Shown in pieces: positions 35,526-43,712 of a stretch of DNA of 64,000 nt (positions are counted from its first letter, which is position 1; the number at the start of each line of letters is the position of its first letter). This DNA comes from Ignavibacteriota bacterium (GTDB taxonomy: Bacteria > Bacteroidota > Ignavibacteria > UBA10030 > UBA6906): positions 496,001-560,000 of the forward strand of contig JADJHP010000001.1 of NCBI GenBank assembly GCA_016707525.1, written 5' to 3'. The notes beneath the pieces are model-generated. The model was given only the letters and a program-made list of their open reading frames with translations. It had not been told where the DNA came from and did not search any database. The translations under genes were made by a program, and so were the position numbers.

Positions 35526-35693
35526 TCAGATGTCCGTTTTGAGGTAGTACGGGAGATTGCGCTTCATTTTCTCCCGCTGGGCCCGGTACTGAGCCTCTTT
35601 CTTCCTGCATAATGGACACCGGCGCATACTCGGGTTTCCGGGGAAATCCCTGCCGCATTGTCTGCAGATCGTATATGATGTCTTCTTTGTCAT
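35526..35693 (-). CDS. Small zinc-ribbon protein, 55 residues
   Basis: Starts at ATG (complement of 35691-35693) with TTAGGAGGG 5 bases upstream on the minus strand, a strong ribosome-binding site; stop TGA at 35528-35526. Sequence shows TICRQCGRDF and RRCPLCRKKEAQYRAQR: two CxxC knuckles 16 residues apart, then a basic tail. Likely a small nucleic-acid- or ribosome-associated zinc ribbon. No named family recognised. It is the only gene in 35428-35898; nothing else is evident between it and the next gene apart from AT-rich DNA. Confidence 0.75.
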   Translation of the reverse strand: MTKKTSYTICRQCGRDFPGNPSMRRCPLCRKKEAQYRAQREKMKRNLPYYLKTDI

Positions 35694-35898
35694 GCTACCC
35701 TCCTAACACACCGTCCCTGCGAAAAGTTCACCCGGAAGCAACTTTTTTCTTCTGATCGTACTTCTTTTTAACCCATCTCCCTTTGTGCGCTCGCTCACGG
35801 CAATGCCGTCTCGCTTCTATTAGATTACCATCACCAAACATCGGTTTACGAACCCGGCGATACTTTTCAAATTTCCCAACAACTGAGCGAGGCGCATC

Positions 35899-37134
35899 AT
35901 GAAGACGCGCATTTTTACACTACTTTCGATCCTGGCCGCGTTGATCACCTTCAGGGCCGATCTTCTGGCTGATCCTGGTTGGGTCCTTCAATCCAGCGGC
36001 TCTGTCCAGAACCTCATGGAAGTTCAGTTCATCGATGCCACCGCAGGCATAGCGGTCGGCGAAGGCGGTGCGATCCTGCTGACCAGTGATGGTGGGATGA
36101 ACTGGGATGCCGTGACAAGCGGAGTGACGGTGATGCTGAATGCCGTCGAAATGGCAACGACCCAGGTTGGCATCGCCGACGGCAATGACGGTACCATCGT
36201 TCGAACGACGGATGGCGGGATGACATGGAGTTCGGTGGTCAGCGGAACGACTGCTGCGCTCTGGGGAGCATGTTTCACGGATGATCAGAACGGCACTATC
36301 GTGGGTCAGGCGGGTACCATTCTGCGAACCACGGACGGTGGCCTGACGTGGAACCCGCAGAGCAGCACGACAACGGTGACCCTCTATGAAGTGGAGTTCA
36401 CTGATGTCCTGACCGGGACAGTGGTCGGACAGGACGGGACGATCCTCCGTACGATCGACGGTGGTGCTCATTGGGTGGTCCAGGAAACGGGAGAGCAGCA
36501 GTTGGATTTCCATGCGGTGTTCTTCCTTGATGCGCAGAAGGGGATCGCCGTGGGCGAACTCGGGCTCATCCGGGTCACCAGTGATGGCGGCGCCACGTGG
36601 ACGAGTCAGGCGAGCCTTACGAACAACACCCTGCTGGCCGTTCATTTCTATGATGCGATGCATGGCACGGCTGTTGGCACGAACGGAACCATCATTGCCA
36701 CCACGGATGGCGGAGCCACGTGGGAAACCCAGGTCAGCGGCACCACCCGGACGCTGAATGAGGTCTTCTATTCTGCGGTGGACAGGATCGTTGTGGTGGG
36801 CGAAGGCGGAATCGTGCTGACGAAGACCCTGGGCACGACGGGTGTGGTGGAGAACGGTGGGGCGGAGCCTCTTGCGTACGGCCTCTCACAGAACTATCCG
36901 AACCCGTTCAATCCTTCGACGACGATCGCGTTCCAGCTTCCTGTTGCAGGCCAGGTCCGGATCGTCGTGTATGACATGCTCGGGCGTGAAGTGGCTGAAC
37001 TGGTGAATGAAACAATGGGCGCGGGGGAGCACGCCGTTGCGTTCCACGCGCAGGCCGCATCCAGCGGGATGTACGTTTACCGTATCTCGTCCGGCTCCTA
37101 CAGCGCGACGCGGGTGATGACCCTCATCAAGTAA
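35899..37134 (+). CDS. Secreted YCF48-repeat protein with T9SS sorting tail
   Basis: 411 residues. Signal peptide MKTRIFTLLSILAALITFRADLLA. Residues about 30-310 contain at least five TDGG-x-TW-type beta-propeller repeats (TDGGMTWSS, TDGGLTWNP, IDGGAHWVV, SDGGATWTS, TDGGATWET), the YCF48/BNR pattern. Residues about 330-411 are a type IX secretion sorting domain: NYPNPFNPSTTI then VRIVVYDMLGREVAELVN and a MTLIK end. Exported and probably attached to the cell surface. Ligand unknown. Followed by a strong terminator. Confidence 0.88.
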   Translation: MKTRIFTLLSILAALITFRADLLADPGWVLQSSGSVQNLMEVQFIDATAGIAVGEGGAILLTSDGGMNWDAVTSGVTVMLNAVEMATTQVGIADGNDGTIVRTTDGGMTWSSVVSGTTAALWGACFTDDQNGTIVGQAGTILRTTDGGLTWNPQSSTTTVTLYEVEFTDVLTGTVVGQDGTILRTIDGGAHWVVQETGEQQLDFHAVFFLDAQKGIAVGELGLIRVTSDGGATWTSQASLTNNTLLAVHFYDAMHGTAVGTNGTIIATTDGGATWETQVSGTTRTLNEVFYSAVDRIVVVGEGGIVLTKTLGTTGVVENGGAEPLAYGLSQNYPNPFNPSTTIAFQLPVAGQVRIVVYDMLGREVAELVNETMGAGEHAVAFHAQAASSGMYVYRISSGSYSATRVMTLIK

Positions 37135-37204
37135 CTGTTCTCCGGAAGCACGACAAGAGGGCTGGCTGAGAACGGCCCCCGTCTCCGGCAGGAGCAGATG
37201 TCCG

Positions 37205-37252
37205 GGCCTTTGAAGCGCATCGCATGGGTTTGCGCTTCAAAGGCCTCTTGTG
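37205..37252 (+). terminator. 15-bp perfect hairpin after the YCF48 gene
   Basis: GGCCTTTGAAGCGCA (37205-37219) pairs with TGCGCTTCAAAGGCC (37231-37245); TCTTGTGT follows. Very stable; the T content after it is modest. Confidence 0.65.
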
Positions 37253-37367
37253 TATGTTGCTGTATCCATGAGTATGTCCGCCGAACCGGCGGGGCGAGCA
37301 CGTTGTGGCATTAAAGAACCGTACGGGGCGGCTCCCGATCGTGATGCTCACTGTTCGCTGAAGCATA

Positions 37368-37396
37368 TTGAATCCCATCATGGCCTTTTGTACATT
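37368..37396 (+). promoter_or_regulatory. Promoter of tRNA-Arg (TTGAAT-17-TACATT)
   Basis: TTGAAT at 37368-37373, 17-base spacer, TACATT at 37391-37396. The predicted start coincides with the tRNA 5' end at 37404. Confidence 0.6.
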
Positions 37397-37403
37397 AATA
37401 AAC

Positions 37404-37478
37404 GCCCTCGTAGCTCAGTATGGATAGAGCGACGGTTTCCTAAACCGCAGGTCGGCAGTTCGACTCTGCCCGAGGGCA
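37404..37478 (+). tRNA. tRNA-Arg (anticodon CCT)
   Basis: Acceptor GCCCTCG pairs with CGAGGGC; anticodon stem CGGT/ACCG with loop TTCCTAA (anticodon CCT at 37439-37441); T-arm GGCAGTTCGACTCTGCC. Its anticodon-loop-to-3'-end segment is duplicated at 40221-40266, marking it as an integration site. Confidence 0.92.
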
Positions 37479-37481
37479 CAA
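37437..37481 (+). repeat. att-like direct repeat, left copy (tRNA-Arg 3' half)
   Basis: From the anticodon loop through the tRNA end plus CACAA. 43 of 45 bases recur at 40221-40266 with one extra base there. Confidence 0.75.
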
Positions 37482-37648
37482 ATAGCTCAATTCTTCCGCC
37501 CGGGACCAACTCGATGGGTGCACACCAGGTGCACACTTGGGCACACACCTCCTCACCCTGTTCGACGCTGTAAGCAACGACGCTGCGGATGGCAACAACC
37601 CGGCCACCGGGCACGATCGACCACCTGACTCATACAACCACCGCTCCT

Positions 37649-40057
37649 ATGGACCGACGCACGTTCATCCACCAGACCACTGCCGCAAGCGCTGCGATGG
37701 CCCTCGCGCCGCTCGACATGGTGTTTCCCGGTTCGGCCGGACTCGCGGGCATCTCCGACGGAACGCTCGCCGGGACCATCGCACGCCTCCGGGCCGAGCG
37801 TCCGTGTCGCGCAGAGATACGCACGGAACGGGGCGGCCCCAGGCTCTTTGTCAACGGCAACGAGACCACACCCTTCTGGGGACTCAGCACCAGCCTGATC
37901 GAAGTGATCGAGAACTTCAAAGGCATGGGGATGCAGCTTCTTCAACCTCAAATGGGGATGATGAGCGCCTGGACGGGTCCGGACACGTACGACTTCACGG
38001 CCCTTGAGGAGTACCTCCTGCGCGTGGCGAGCCTCGCACCGGAGGCGTTCTTCTTTCCGCGCGTCCAGCTGCTGACGCCGGTGTGGTGGAAAGAGGCACA
38101 CCCGGATGAGTGCATACACTACGGTATGGATGTCGCGCCACGGAATTGGGACGGTTGGCGGACACGTCCGCACGAGAACCCGCTGCGCGAAGGAGATCAC
38201 CACTTCACCAACTTCTACGGCGAAGCGTGGGAGGCATCGTGGGCGTCGGATGTTTGGCGACGCGACACGGCGAACATGCTCCGTGCGCTGGTCCGGTTCA
38301 TCGATCACAGTCCGCTCGCGAGCCGCTTCATGGGCTATTTCTTTGTCCACGGCGCAACCGAGGAGTGGAACAACCCGGGCGACAACTTCTGGCCCGGCTA
38401 CGAAGCGCCGATGGAGGCGAAGGCCGGACCCGTGCCTCCGCCGCATGAGCGTCTGAACTCCGGCTTCGGACTGCTGCGCGACCCTGCGAAGGAACAGCAC
38501 GTCATTGACTTCTACCGGAGGTACCACCGGCAATCCGCCGACTGCATCGCGGCGTTTGCAGCGGCGATCAAGAGCGAATCCAGCCGTCCGGTCATCACGG
38601 GCACCTTCTACGGATACCTCACCGAGAATCCGCGCATCCAGGAGAGCGGACACCTTGCGCCCCGCGCGGTGCTCGACAGTCCGCATGTGGATGTGATCGC
38701 TTGTCCCTATACGTACCTTGCCACGAACGACCCGGCGAAGGCCCGGTGGGAAAGCGACCTCTACGACGGCGCCGGGAATTGGGTGGGCCGCGCCCGCGGT
38801 GTCGGCGGTGACGCGTCATTCCGGTCTGCGGTCGAGAGCTACCGCAGGAAGGGCAAGTTGTACATCTCGGAGATCGACCCGGGTTCGTACCTGCACCGAT
38901 CGCGCCAGTGGAAGGAGATCGGCGGCTCGGGCTCGATGACGTCCGAGGGCACGAAGAATATCCTCCGGCGTGACCTCGGCGCCGTGATGGCCGCCAACAC
39001 CGGTGGTTGGCTGTACGACTTCGGTCCGTACAACTTTTCCGACTGGGGCCTCGATGAGCCGACGCCCGGCGGCTGGTATGGCTCACCCGAACTCATCGAA
39101 GCGGTCGGCGACGTGCTGAAGATGATGGACGCGCGAAAGCGCGTTGATGTCTCGTCGGTGGCCCGGATCGCGATCGCCGGCGACACGGACGGATTCCTCG
39201 TGTCGAAACACTGGATGGCTTCGCGCCCCTGGCCCGGGCAGGGGATCCGTTACACGGACGTCGTCAACCACTGGTTCTTCAACGCGCAAAGCCGGACCCT
39301 CTACCGCGCCGGTCAGCCAATAGATCAGCTGTACCGCGAGGACCTTACCGCTGAGGACTACCGCAAGTACAAGCTGGTGCTGGTCCCCAACGCGTTTCTC
39401 ATGACGCCGGACGGTGTCGACCAGATGCACGAGCGCCTGCGTGGGTCCGGCGCGACAGTGGTCTGGCTCTACGCACCCGGGCTGCTGCGTCCTCAGGTGG
39501 GCAGCCGGCCCGGTGCGATCGACCTGGCGCAGATGCAGCGCCTGACGGGCTTCCGCTTCAAGCAGATCGATGATCCGGGCGAGATGCTGATCGATGTCCG
39601 CATGGCGAACGTCACACCGATCACGTTCGGCCTCCGTAGTACCGATCTCTTCACGCCGCGATTCAACGTCCAGGGCGACGGGTTCGAGACTCTCGGCGTT
39701 TGGAAGGGGAGCACGAGCGTAGCGTTCGCGCGCCGGCAGATGGATGGCTGGACATCGATCTATTGTGCCACGCCTCCCATCCCCACGGATCTCCTGCGCC
39801 AGCTCGCAACCGACGCCGGAGCCGCGCCGTGGTCGGACCGGTCCGCCGTCGTCATGGGTTCGCGTGCCGGGGCCATTGTCGTGTGCACGGATCCACCGAC
39901 GCCGTTCGGTGCACCGAACGGGGGCACGGAGCGTCCACGACCTGGTCCGTTCAATGTGACGTTCCCGTTCCCGCTTCGCTCTGAAACGGGTGGCCGCGCC
40001 AGCACGACGCACACGCTGGACCTCGCGTTCGGGGATGTCCGGCTGTTCGTGCCGTAG
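37649..40057 (+). CDS. Tat-exported clan GH-A glycosidase, beta-galactosidase-like
   Basis: 802 residues from ATG 37649, chosen because MDRRTFIHQTTAASAAMALAP is a twin-arginine signal. Residues about 40-500 look like a TIM barrel of the GH42/GH5-like clan: FFVHGATEEWNNPG (probable acid/base Glu) and LYISEIDPGSYL (probable nucleophile Glu). Residues about 560-650 (YKLVLVPNAFLMTPDGVDQMHERLRGSGATVVWLYAPG) match the beta-galactosidase trimerisation/GATase-like domain. No T9SS tail, unlike other exported proteins nearby. Substrate unknown. Sits alone inside the tRNA-Arg insertion. Confidence 0.75.
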   Translation: MDRRTFIHQTTAASAAMALAPLDMVFPGSAGLAGISDGTLAGTIARLRAERPCRAEIRTERGGPRLFVNGNETTPFWGLSTSLIEVIENFKGMGMQLLQPQMGMMSAWTGPDTYDFTALEEYLLRVASLAPEAFFFPRVQLLTPVWWKEAHPDECIHYGMDVAPRNWDGWRTRPHENPLREGDHHFTNFYGEAWEASWASDVWRRDTANMLRALVRFIDHSPLASRFMGYFFVHGATEEWNNPGDNFWPGYEAPMEAKAGPVPPPHERLNSGFGLLRDPAKEQHVIDFYRRYHRQSADCIAAFAAAIKSESSRPVITGTFYGYLTENPRIQESGHLAPRAVLDSPHVDVIACPYTYLATNDPAKARWESDLYDGAGNWVGRARGVGGDASFRSAVESYRRKGKLYISEIDPGSYLHRSRQWKEIGGSGSMTSEGTKNILRRDLGAVMAANTGGWLYDFGPYNFSDWGLDEPTPGGWYGSPELIEAVGDVLKMMDARKRVDVSSVARIAIAGDTDGFLVSKHWMASRPWPGQGIRYTDVVNHWFFNAQSRTLYRAGQPIDQLYREDLTAEDYRKYKLVLVPNAFLMTPDGVDQMHERLRGSGATVVWLYAPGLLRPQVGSRPGAIDLAQMQRLTGFRFKQIDDPGEMLIDVRMANVTPITFGLRSTDLFTPRFNVQGDGFETLGVWKGSTSVAFARRQMDGWTSIYCATPPIPTDLLRQLATDAGAAPWSDRSAVVMGSRAGAIVVCTDPPTPFGAPNGGTERPRPGPFNVTFPFPLRSETGGRASTTHTLDLAFGDVRLFVP

Positions 40058-40220
40058 TGATCCGCTGATCACGTGCGACGGTGCGCCAGTGCACTACGAA
40101 GATGAGGGGATAGATTTATGTTGCCGGGAATCCGAAGAGTCTTCCGACTCCGGCTCCAGAGGTGGCCTCTCCATGTCCTCAATGGAATTCATGTCCGGCG
40201 ACGTCATGGCTCGAATCTTC

Positions 40221-40266
40221 TTCCGTAAACCGCAGGTCAGCAGTTCGACTCTGCCCGACGGCACAA
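40221..40266 (+). repeat. att-like direct repeat, right copy (tRNA-Arg 3' remnant)
   Basis: Reads TTCCGTAAACCGCAGGTC then GCAGTTCGACTCTGCCCGA; compared with the tRNA it has one inserted G in the anticodon region and two substitutions (G to A, G to C). No 5' half, so not a functional tRNA. Besides this repeat the 40058-40350 gap holds nothing I recognise. Confidence 0.75.
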
Positions 40267-40350
40267 CGGAGCCCCCTCATCGCGTGGATGAGGTGGCTTT
40301 CCATGCGCTCTCGACCACCGGTGTCCCAATGTGTTCCGGGCTCAACTGAG

Positions 40351-40881
40351 ATGACCATGAACATGTCCCGCTCGTTTCGAGTGCTTGTGCTCTCCCTCAT
40401 CGGGATCACGATGGCGTTCCCCCAGACCTTCGGGCAGGTGCCGGGCAGAGTCAAGCCCGGTGCATCTGCGAGGCCCCCGGATTGGTACAGTGTTCCGCCG
40501 GCCCCCCGGGACACCCTCATTGCACGGGGAAGGGGACGCTCGCACGATGAACAGGTGGCGGTCGATAAGGCGGTCGCAGAAGCTCGTTCCGCTCTGGCCC
40601 GGTCGATCGACCACCGTTGGAAAGAGCTCCTGCGGTCCATTGAGAGAGAGGTGGGGGTGCATCGCAAGTGGACTCCTGAACCTGTCACGCTTGCAAGCAG
40701 CGTTCCCATCCTTCAGAAGGCCGTGAAGCGTGGCAACACATGGACGGCGTACGTCATCGTTGCCATGCCCGAAGAATCGGCGCGCGCGGTGCTTCACGCG
40801 CGCCTTCACCGCGATGCGACATGGTACGAAACCGTTCGTAACACCCAGGCCGTACGGATGCTCGAGACGCCGTCCCCCTAG
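40351..40881 (+). CDS. Exported LPP20-like protein
   Basis: 176 residues from ATG 40351 (ATGs at 40357 and 40363 also possible). Signal peptide MSRSFRVLVLSLIGITMAFPQTFGQ, no lipobox Cys. Mature part PRDTLIARGRGRSHDEQVAVDKAVAEARSALARSI resembles the LPP20/DUF4384-type domain in which repeated Ala-rich helices pack on a sheet; then TWTAYVIVAMPEESA. Role unknown, probably envelope. Converges with the minus-strand lipoprotein gene, with only three bases between them. Confidence 0.65.
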   Translation: MTMNMSRSFRVLVLSLIGITMAFPQTFGQVPGRVKPGASARPPDWYSVPPAPRDTLIARGRGRSHDEQVAVDKAVAEARSALARSIDHRWKELLRSIEREVGVHRKWTPEPVTLASSVPILQKAVKRGNTWTAYVIVAMPEESARAVLHARLHRDATWYETVRNTQAVRMLETPSP

Positions 40882-40884
40882 GCC

Positions 40885-41505
40885 CTACAACGCCACTGCG
40901 TAACGTTTGAAGATCACGTACTCGGTCCCGAGCCGGAGTGGCGGCGTGATCTTGCCCGGACGAAGTCCCCGGAGTACGTTCCGGATGTGATGCGGGTAGC
41001 GCCCGATGTCCGTGATACCAAGATGCCTGCCCCGCCTCTCCGTGGAATCCCATCGCGCCGTGCCCGCAAGCGAGTCGAAACTGGCACCCGACTTCAGTAC
41101 CTCATACAACGCTTCCGCTTCAGCCTGCGTCGGGACAACGAGTGACCCGAGCGGCACCTCGATCCGTTGCTCGGGATGAACGATCACACGTGTGCGGACC
41201 GCCAGCGTGGAGGAATCGGCAAGAGTCAACACCGGCGAAAACCGCCATTGCTTCATGGTCTCCAGAGCTGCGCGATCCCACACGGGATCTCCGCTCGAAC
41301 GGAGCATGCGTGCTCCGGCAATGCTTCCATCGGAACGAACCTCGAAGATCACTTCGATCTGGATGTCCCCGGTCAGCGATCCCGTGGCGCACGCCGGCAA
41401 CGATGACATGGTGATGAGTTCGGGAGCGGGAGTAGTGGGTGGTGTGTATCGGGCAGAAGCGCACCCTGCGAGAAGTACGAGCGAAAGGACGATCAAGCGA
41501 TTCAT
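40885..41505 (-). CDS. Lipoprotein with TonB C-terminal and parvulin (PPIC) domains
   Basis: 206 residues starting MNRLIVLSLVLLAGCASARY, lipobox LAGC; AAGGAGGT lies just upstream on the minus strand. Residues about 40-115 carry a TonB C-terminal fold (IQIEVIFEVRSDGSIAGARMLRSSGDPVWDRAALETMKQWRFSP). Residues about 120-206 resemble PPIC-type rotamase (AEALYEVLKSGASFDSLA, GRHLGITDIGRYPHHIRNVLRGLRPGKITPPLRLGTEYVIFK). This order, with a lipid anchor and no TonB transmembrane segment, is unusual. Either a periplasmic chaperone or a TonB-like contact protein. Confidence 0.75.
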   Translation of the reverse strand: MNRLIVLSLVLLAGCASARYTPPTTPAPELITMSSLPACATGSLTGDIQIEVIFEVRSDGSIAGARMLRSSGDPVWDRAALETMKQWRFSPVLTLADSSTLAVRTRVIVHPEQRIEVPLGSLVVPTQAEAEALYEVLKSGASFDSLAGTARWDSTERRGRHLGITDIGRYPHHIRNVLRGLRPGKITPPLRLGTEYVIFKRYAVAL

Positions 41506-41819
41506 TGTGACCTCCTTCACCCTGAGATGCGGGTGGATAGGAACCGGTCCTCGAATGCAAACGGTCCCCGCAACAAGGTACGCAAGCGGAGGCTCGCAAG
41601 CAACGCTGCGGGTGGCCATGGGGGCGCATCGAAAATGACGAAAATCGCCTGCATTCGACGGTTCCGTCGCTCCGTGATCCGGTCTCGCTAAATTTTACGG
41701 AACATTTGCACTCGAGCGAAGGAAACGCTACATTCGCAATCCCTGGTGGGTGCAACAACCCGTTGTGAGGGCAGGGGATATTCCAGGATTCAAGCCCATA
41801 TCCACTCTGCGGAGGTGCT
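41506..41819. other. Intergenic region between divergent genes
   Basis: Contains the minus-strand lipoprotein's ribosome-binding site at its left edge and the plus-strand promoter at 41706-41734. No further gene or repeat seen. Confidence 0.5.
41706..41734 (+). promoter_or_regulatory. Promoter of the T9SS protein gene
   Basis: TTGCAC at 41706-41711, 17-base spacer, TACATT at 41729-41734; leader of about 80 bases to ATG 41820, which is preceded by GGAGG. Confidence 0.6.
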
Positions 41820-43615
41820 ATGAAACGCGGCTACCTGTTGCTTGTCATGGTGATGGTTCTTGCGGTACCGTTGGTGGCCCAGGAAATTCCTGTGCCAGCC
41901 GATCCTCCGGCATCCGTGGCCGTTGCCCCGGTCTTCGCTCCTGACAACCATCCCGTCCAACCCGCCGCGGCCCCGGAACAGCCGTGGCAGATCATCACCC
42001 GCATGGGCGCGCAAGAACGCTTGCACGCAACTCTTTCGGTGACGACGGATCCCTCTGCACCAGAGGCAGCGAAGTCTCTTGCCACGCAGGCGGCCTCCGC
42101 CTGGAATGCCGGCGATGAAAAGACAGCGGCGCAGGCCCTCTATGATCTCGGCCGACTCATCGATCCGTCAGGGATCGAACTCTGCCTGAATTGGCATGAC
42201 GTAACGCCCGTACCGGGCAGCAACCTGCTTTCGGCCAACGTGCGGGTCGGTACCCTGGACAGCGTGGCCGCAGTGTCGCTCGCAGCGAACGCTGACGCAA
42301 CACTCTTGTATGCGGTGGTTTCTCATGCTTCCCTGGGAGGATCGCTGCATCTCTACCAGTCCATCGACAAGGGCTCGACGTGGACGCCCACGGTGACCAT
42401 CACGGGGATCGGTGGAGCTCCCGCGTTCGCACTCGCACCCCTGAATGCAAGCCTCTACATCGGGTACCTTCCCGGAGGAAGCTCGACGTTCCTCCGGCTC
42501 CGTAAGTTCCGTATGGACACGGGGACGGTGGATTCACTGGCGGGGGAGGCTTCTCGAGGAGTGTCATCACGATGGCCGCGGGGGATACGGTGCGTGACGT
42601 CGTCGGATCATCGAACATCCTCACGTTGAACAACCGCATGTACTTTTCCCTGCGCACCCACAACCGGAAGGCACGTGTCTTCTGGTCGGCACCCACCTCG
42701 GACACGACATGGGCCGAGGTCCTTGACTCATCGGCTACCGGTGTCCTCCGTGGCCTCTCACTCGCCTACGCGAGAGGGAACGGCGTTCATCGGCTGTATG
42801 TCTCGTATGTGGATTCTCTCAACCGTGTGTGCATCGACACCTCGAGCCTCAACGGCACGTTCTTCAAACGTGCGATGACCGCATCGAACGCAGGAACGGG
42901 CACGTCGATCAGTGCCCATGGCGACACGGTGCTGTGCGTGTACGACTACAGCAGTCCGACCATCTCCAGCTCGCGCTACTTCATCTCGTATACCCGGGGT
43001 GCCTCATGGCTGACAGGGGCCCCGATCGATTCGACCGTGACGGCGGAAACAGGCACCGCCATGCTCGAGAAAGGGCAGGGCATGGTGATCTTCTACCGGC
43101 ACTACCTGGCGACCACCCGTGAAGGACGTGTGCTCTTCCGGACGTACTCCAATGCCAACAGCTGGTCGACGGCGGAGAACATCACGGATTATTCGCCCCA
43201 CTACTGGCGGTATGGGATCGCTGCTCTCGGCGGAAATACCTGGGGGGTTCTGTACATCACGTACAACTTCCAGCTCGCGTTGCGCGCGGTGGTGTTCGCA
43301 ACGTTCACACGGGTCCCGACGGACGTGCAGACGGAGGAACCTGCCGCTCCATCGTCCTATGCTCTGCTGCAGAATTATCCCAATCCGTTCAACCCGTCAA
43401 CGGAGATCGCCTACGACCTGCCGAAGAGCCAGCACGTCACCCTGACCGTGTACGACGTACTCGGCAAACAGGTCGCTGTCCTTGTGAATGGCGTGCAGCA
43501 GGCCGGCCAACAGACCGCCCGCTGGAACGCATCGGCTGTCTCATCCGGAGTATACTACTACCGTCTGCAGGCGGGCGACTACTCCGCGGTGAAGAAGATG
43601 GTACTGATGAAGTAG
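41820..43615 (+). pseudogene. Secreted T9SS-sorted protein, apparent -1 frameshift
   Basis: Signal peptide MKRGYLLLVMVMVLAVPLVAQ. The first frame runs to about residue 240 (FRMDTGTVDSLAG) and then diverges in the GGGGG at 42542-42546. The following frame continues GGFSRSVITMAAGDTVRDVV and runs to 43615, ending in NYPNPFNPSTEIAYDLPKSQ, VTLTVYDVLGKQVAVL and a KKMVLMK end, a T9SS sorting domain. Restoring one G gives about 598 residues. The middle looks like beta-propeller/sialidase-like repeats (YQSIDKGSTWTPTVTITG). Probably one intact surface protein hidden by a homopolymer error; a true phase switch is possible. Confidence 0.82.
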
Positions 43616-43626
43616 CGGGATCGCCC

Positions 43627-43662
43627 GGGCCACGCAGGCTGCCTGATCTGCTTGCGTGGCCC
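43627..43662 (+). terminator. Hairpin after the T9SS gene
   Basis: GGGCCACGCA (43627-43636) pairs with TGCGTGGCCC (43653-43662). No T-run; position just after the stop suggests transcript end or protection. Confidence 0.45.
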
Positions 43663-43687
43663 CGGCCCCGTATGCCGCTGATCCCGG

Positions 43688-43709
43688 CTTCCCCCCCCGG
43701 GGGGGGAAG
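43688..43709. repeat. Perfect 22-bp palindrome CTTC8G8AAG between convergent genes
   Basis: CTT, eight C, eight G, AAG: fully self-complementary. It ends 3 bases before the 3' end of the minus-strand glycosidase. It could act as a bidirectional terminator or protein site; the homopolymers also make the base count uncertain. Confidence 0.6.
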
Positions 43710-43712
43710 ATC

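Larger units (their letters stand above)
37437..40266. mobile_element. Putative integrated island at tRNA-Arg, 2.8 kb, no integrase
   Basis: The DNA between the intact tRNA-Arg and the second copy of its 3' half holds one gene, a Tat-exported glycosidase. Layout matches site-specific integration by a tyrosine recombinase at a tRNA, but no integrase or other mobility gene is inside, so it would be a decayed or non-autonomous insert. A duplicated tRNA fragment without mobile DNA is the alternative. Confidence 0.5.

Noticed and set aside
35838..35866. Promoter for the YCF48 gene at TACTTTTC
   Set aside because: No TTG element at the right distance.
40221..40266. Second tRNA-Arg gene
   Set aside because: No 5' acceptor or D-arm, extra base in the anticodon loop and mismatched acceptor; a 3' remnant only.
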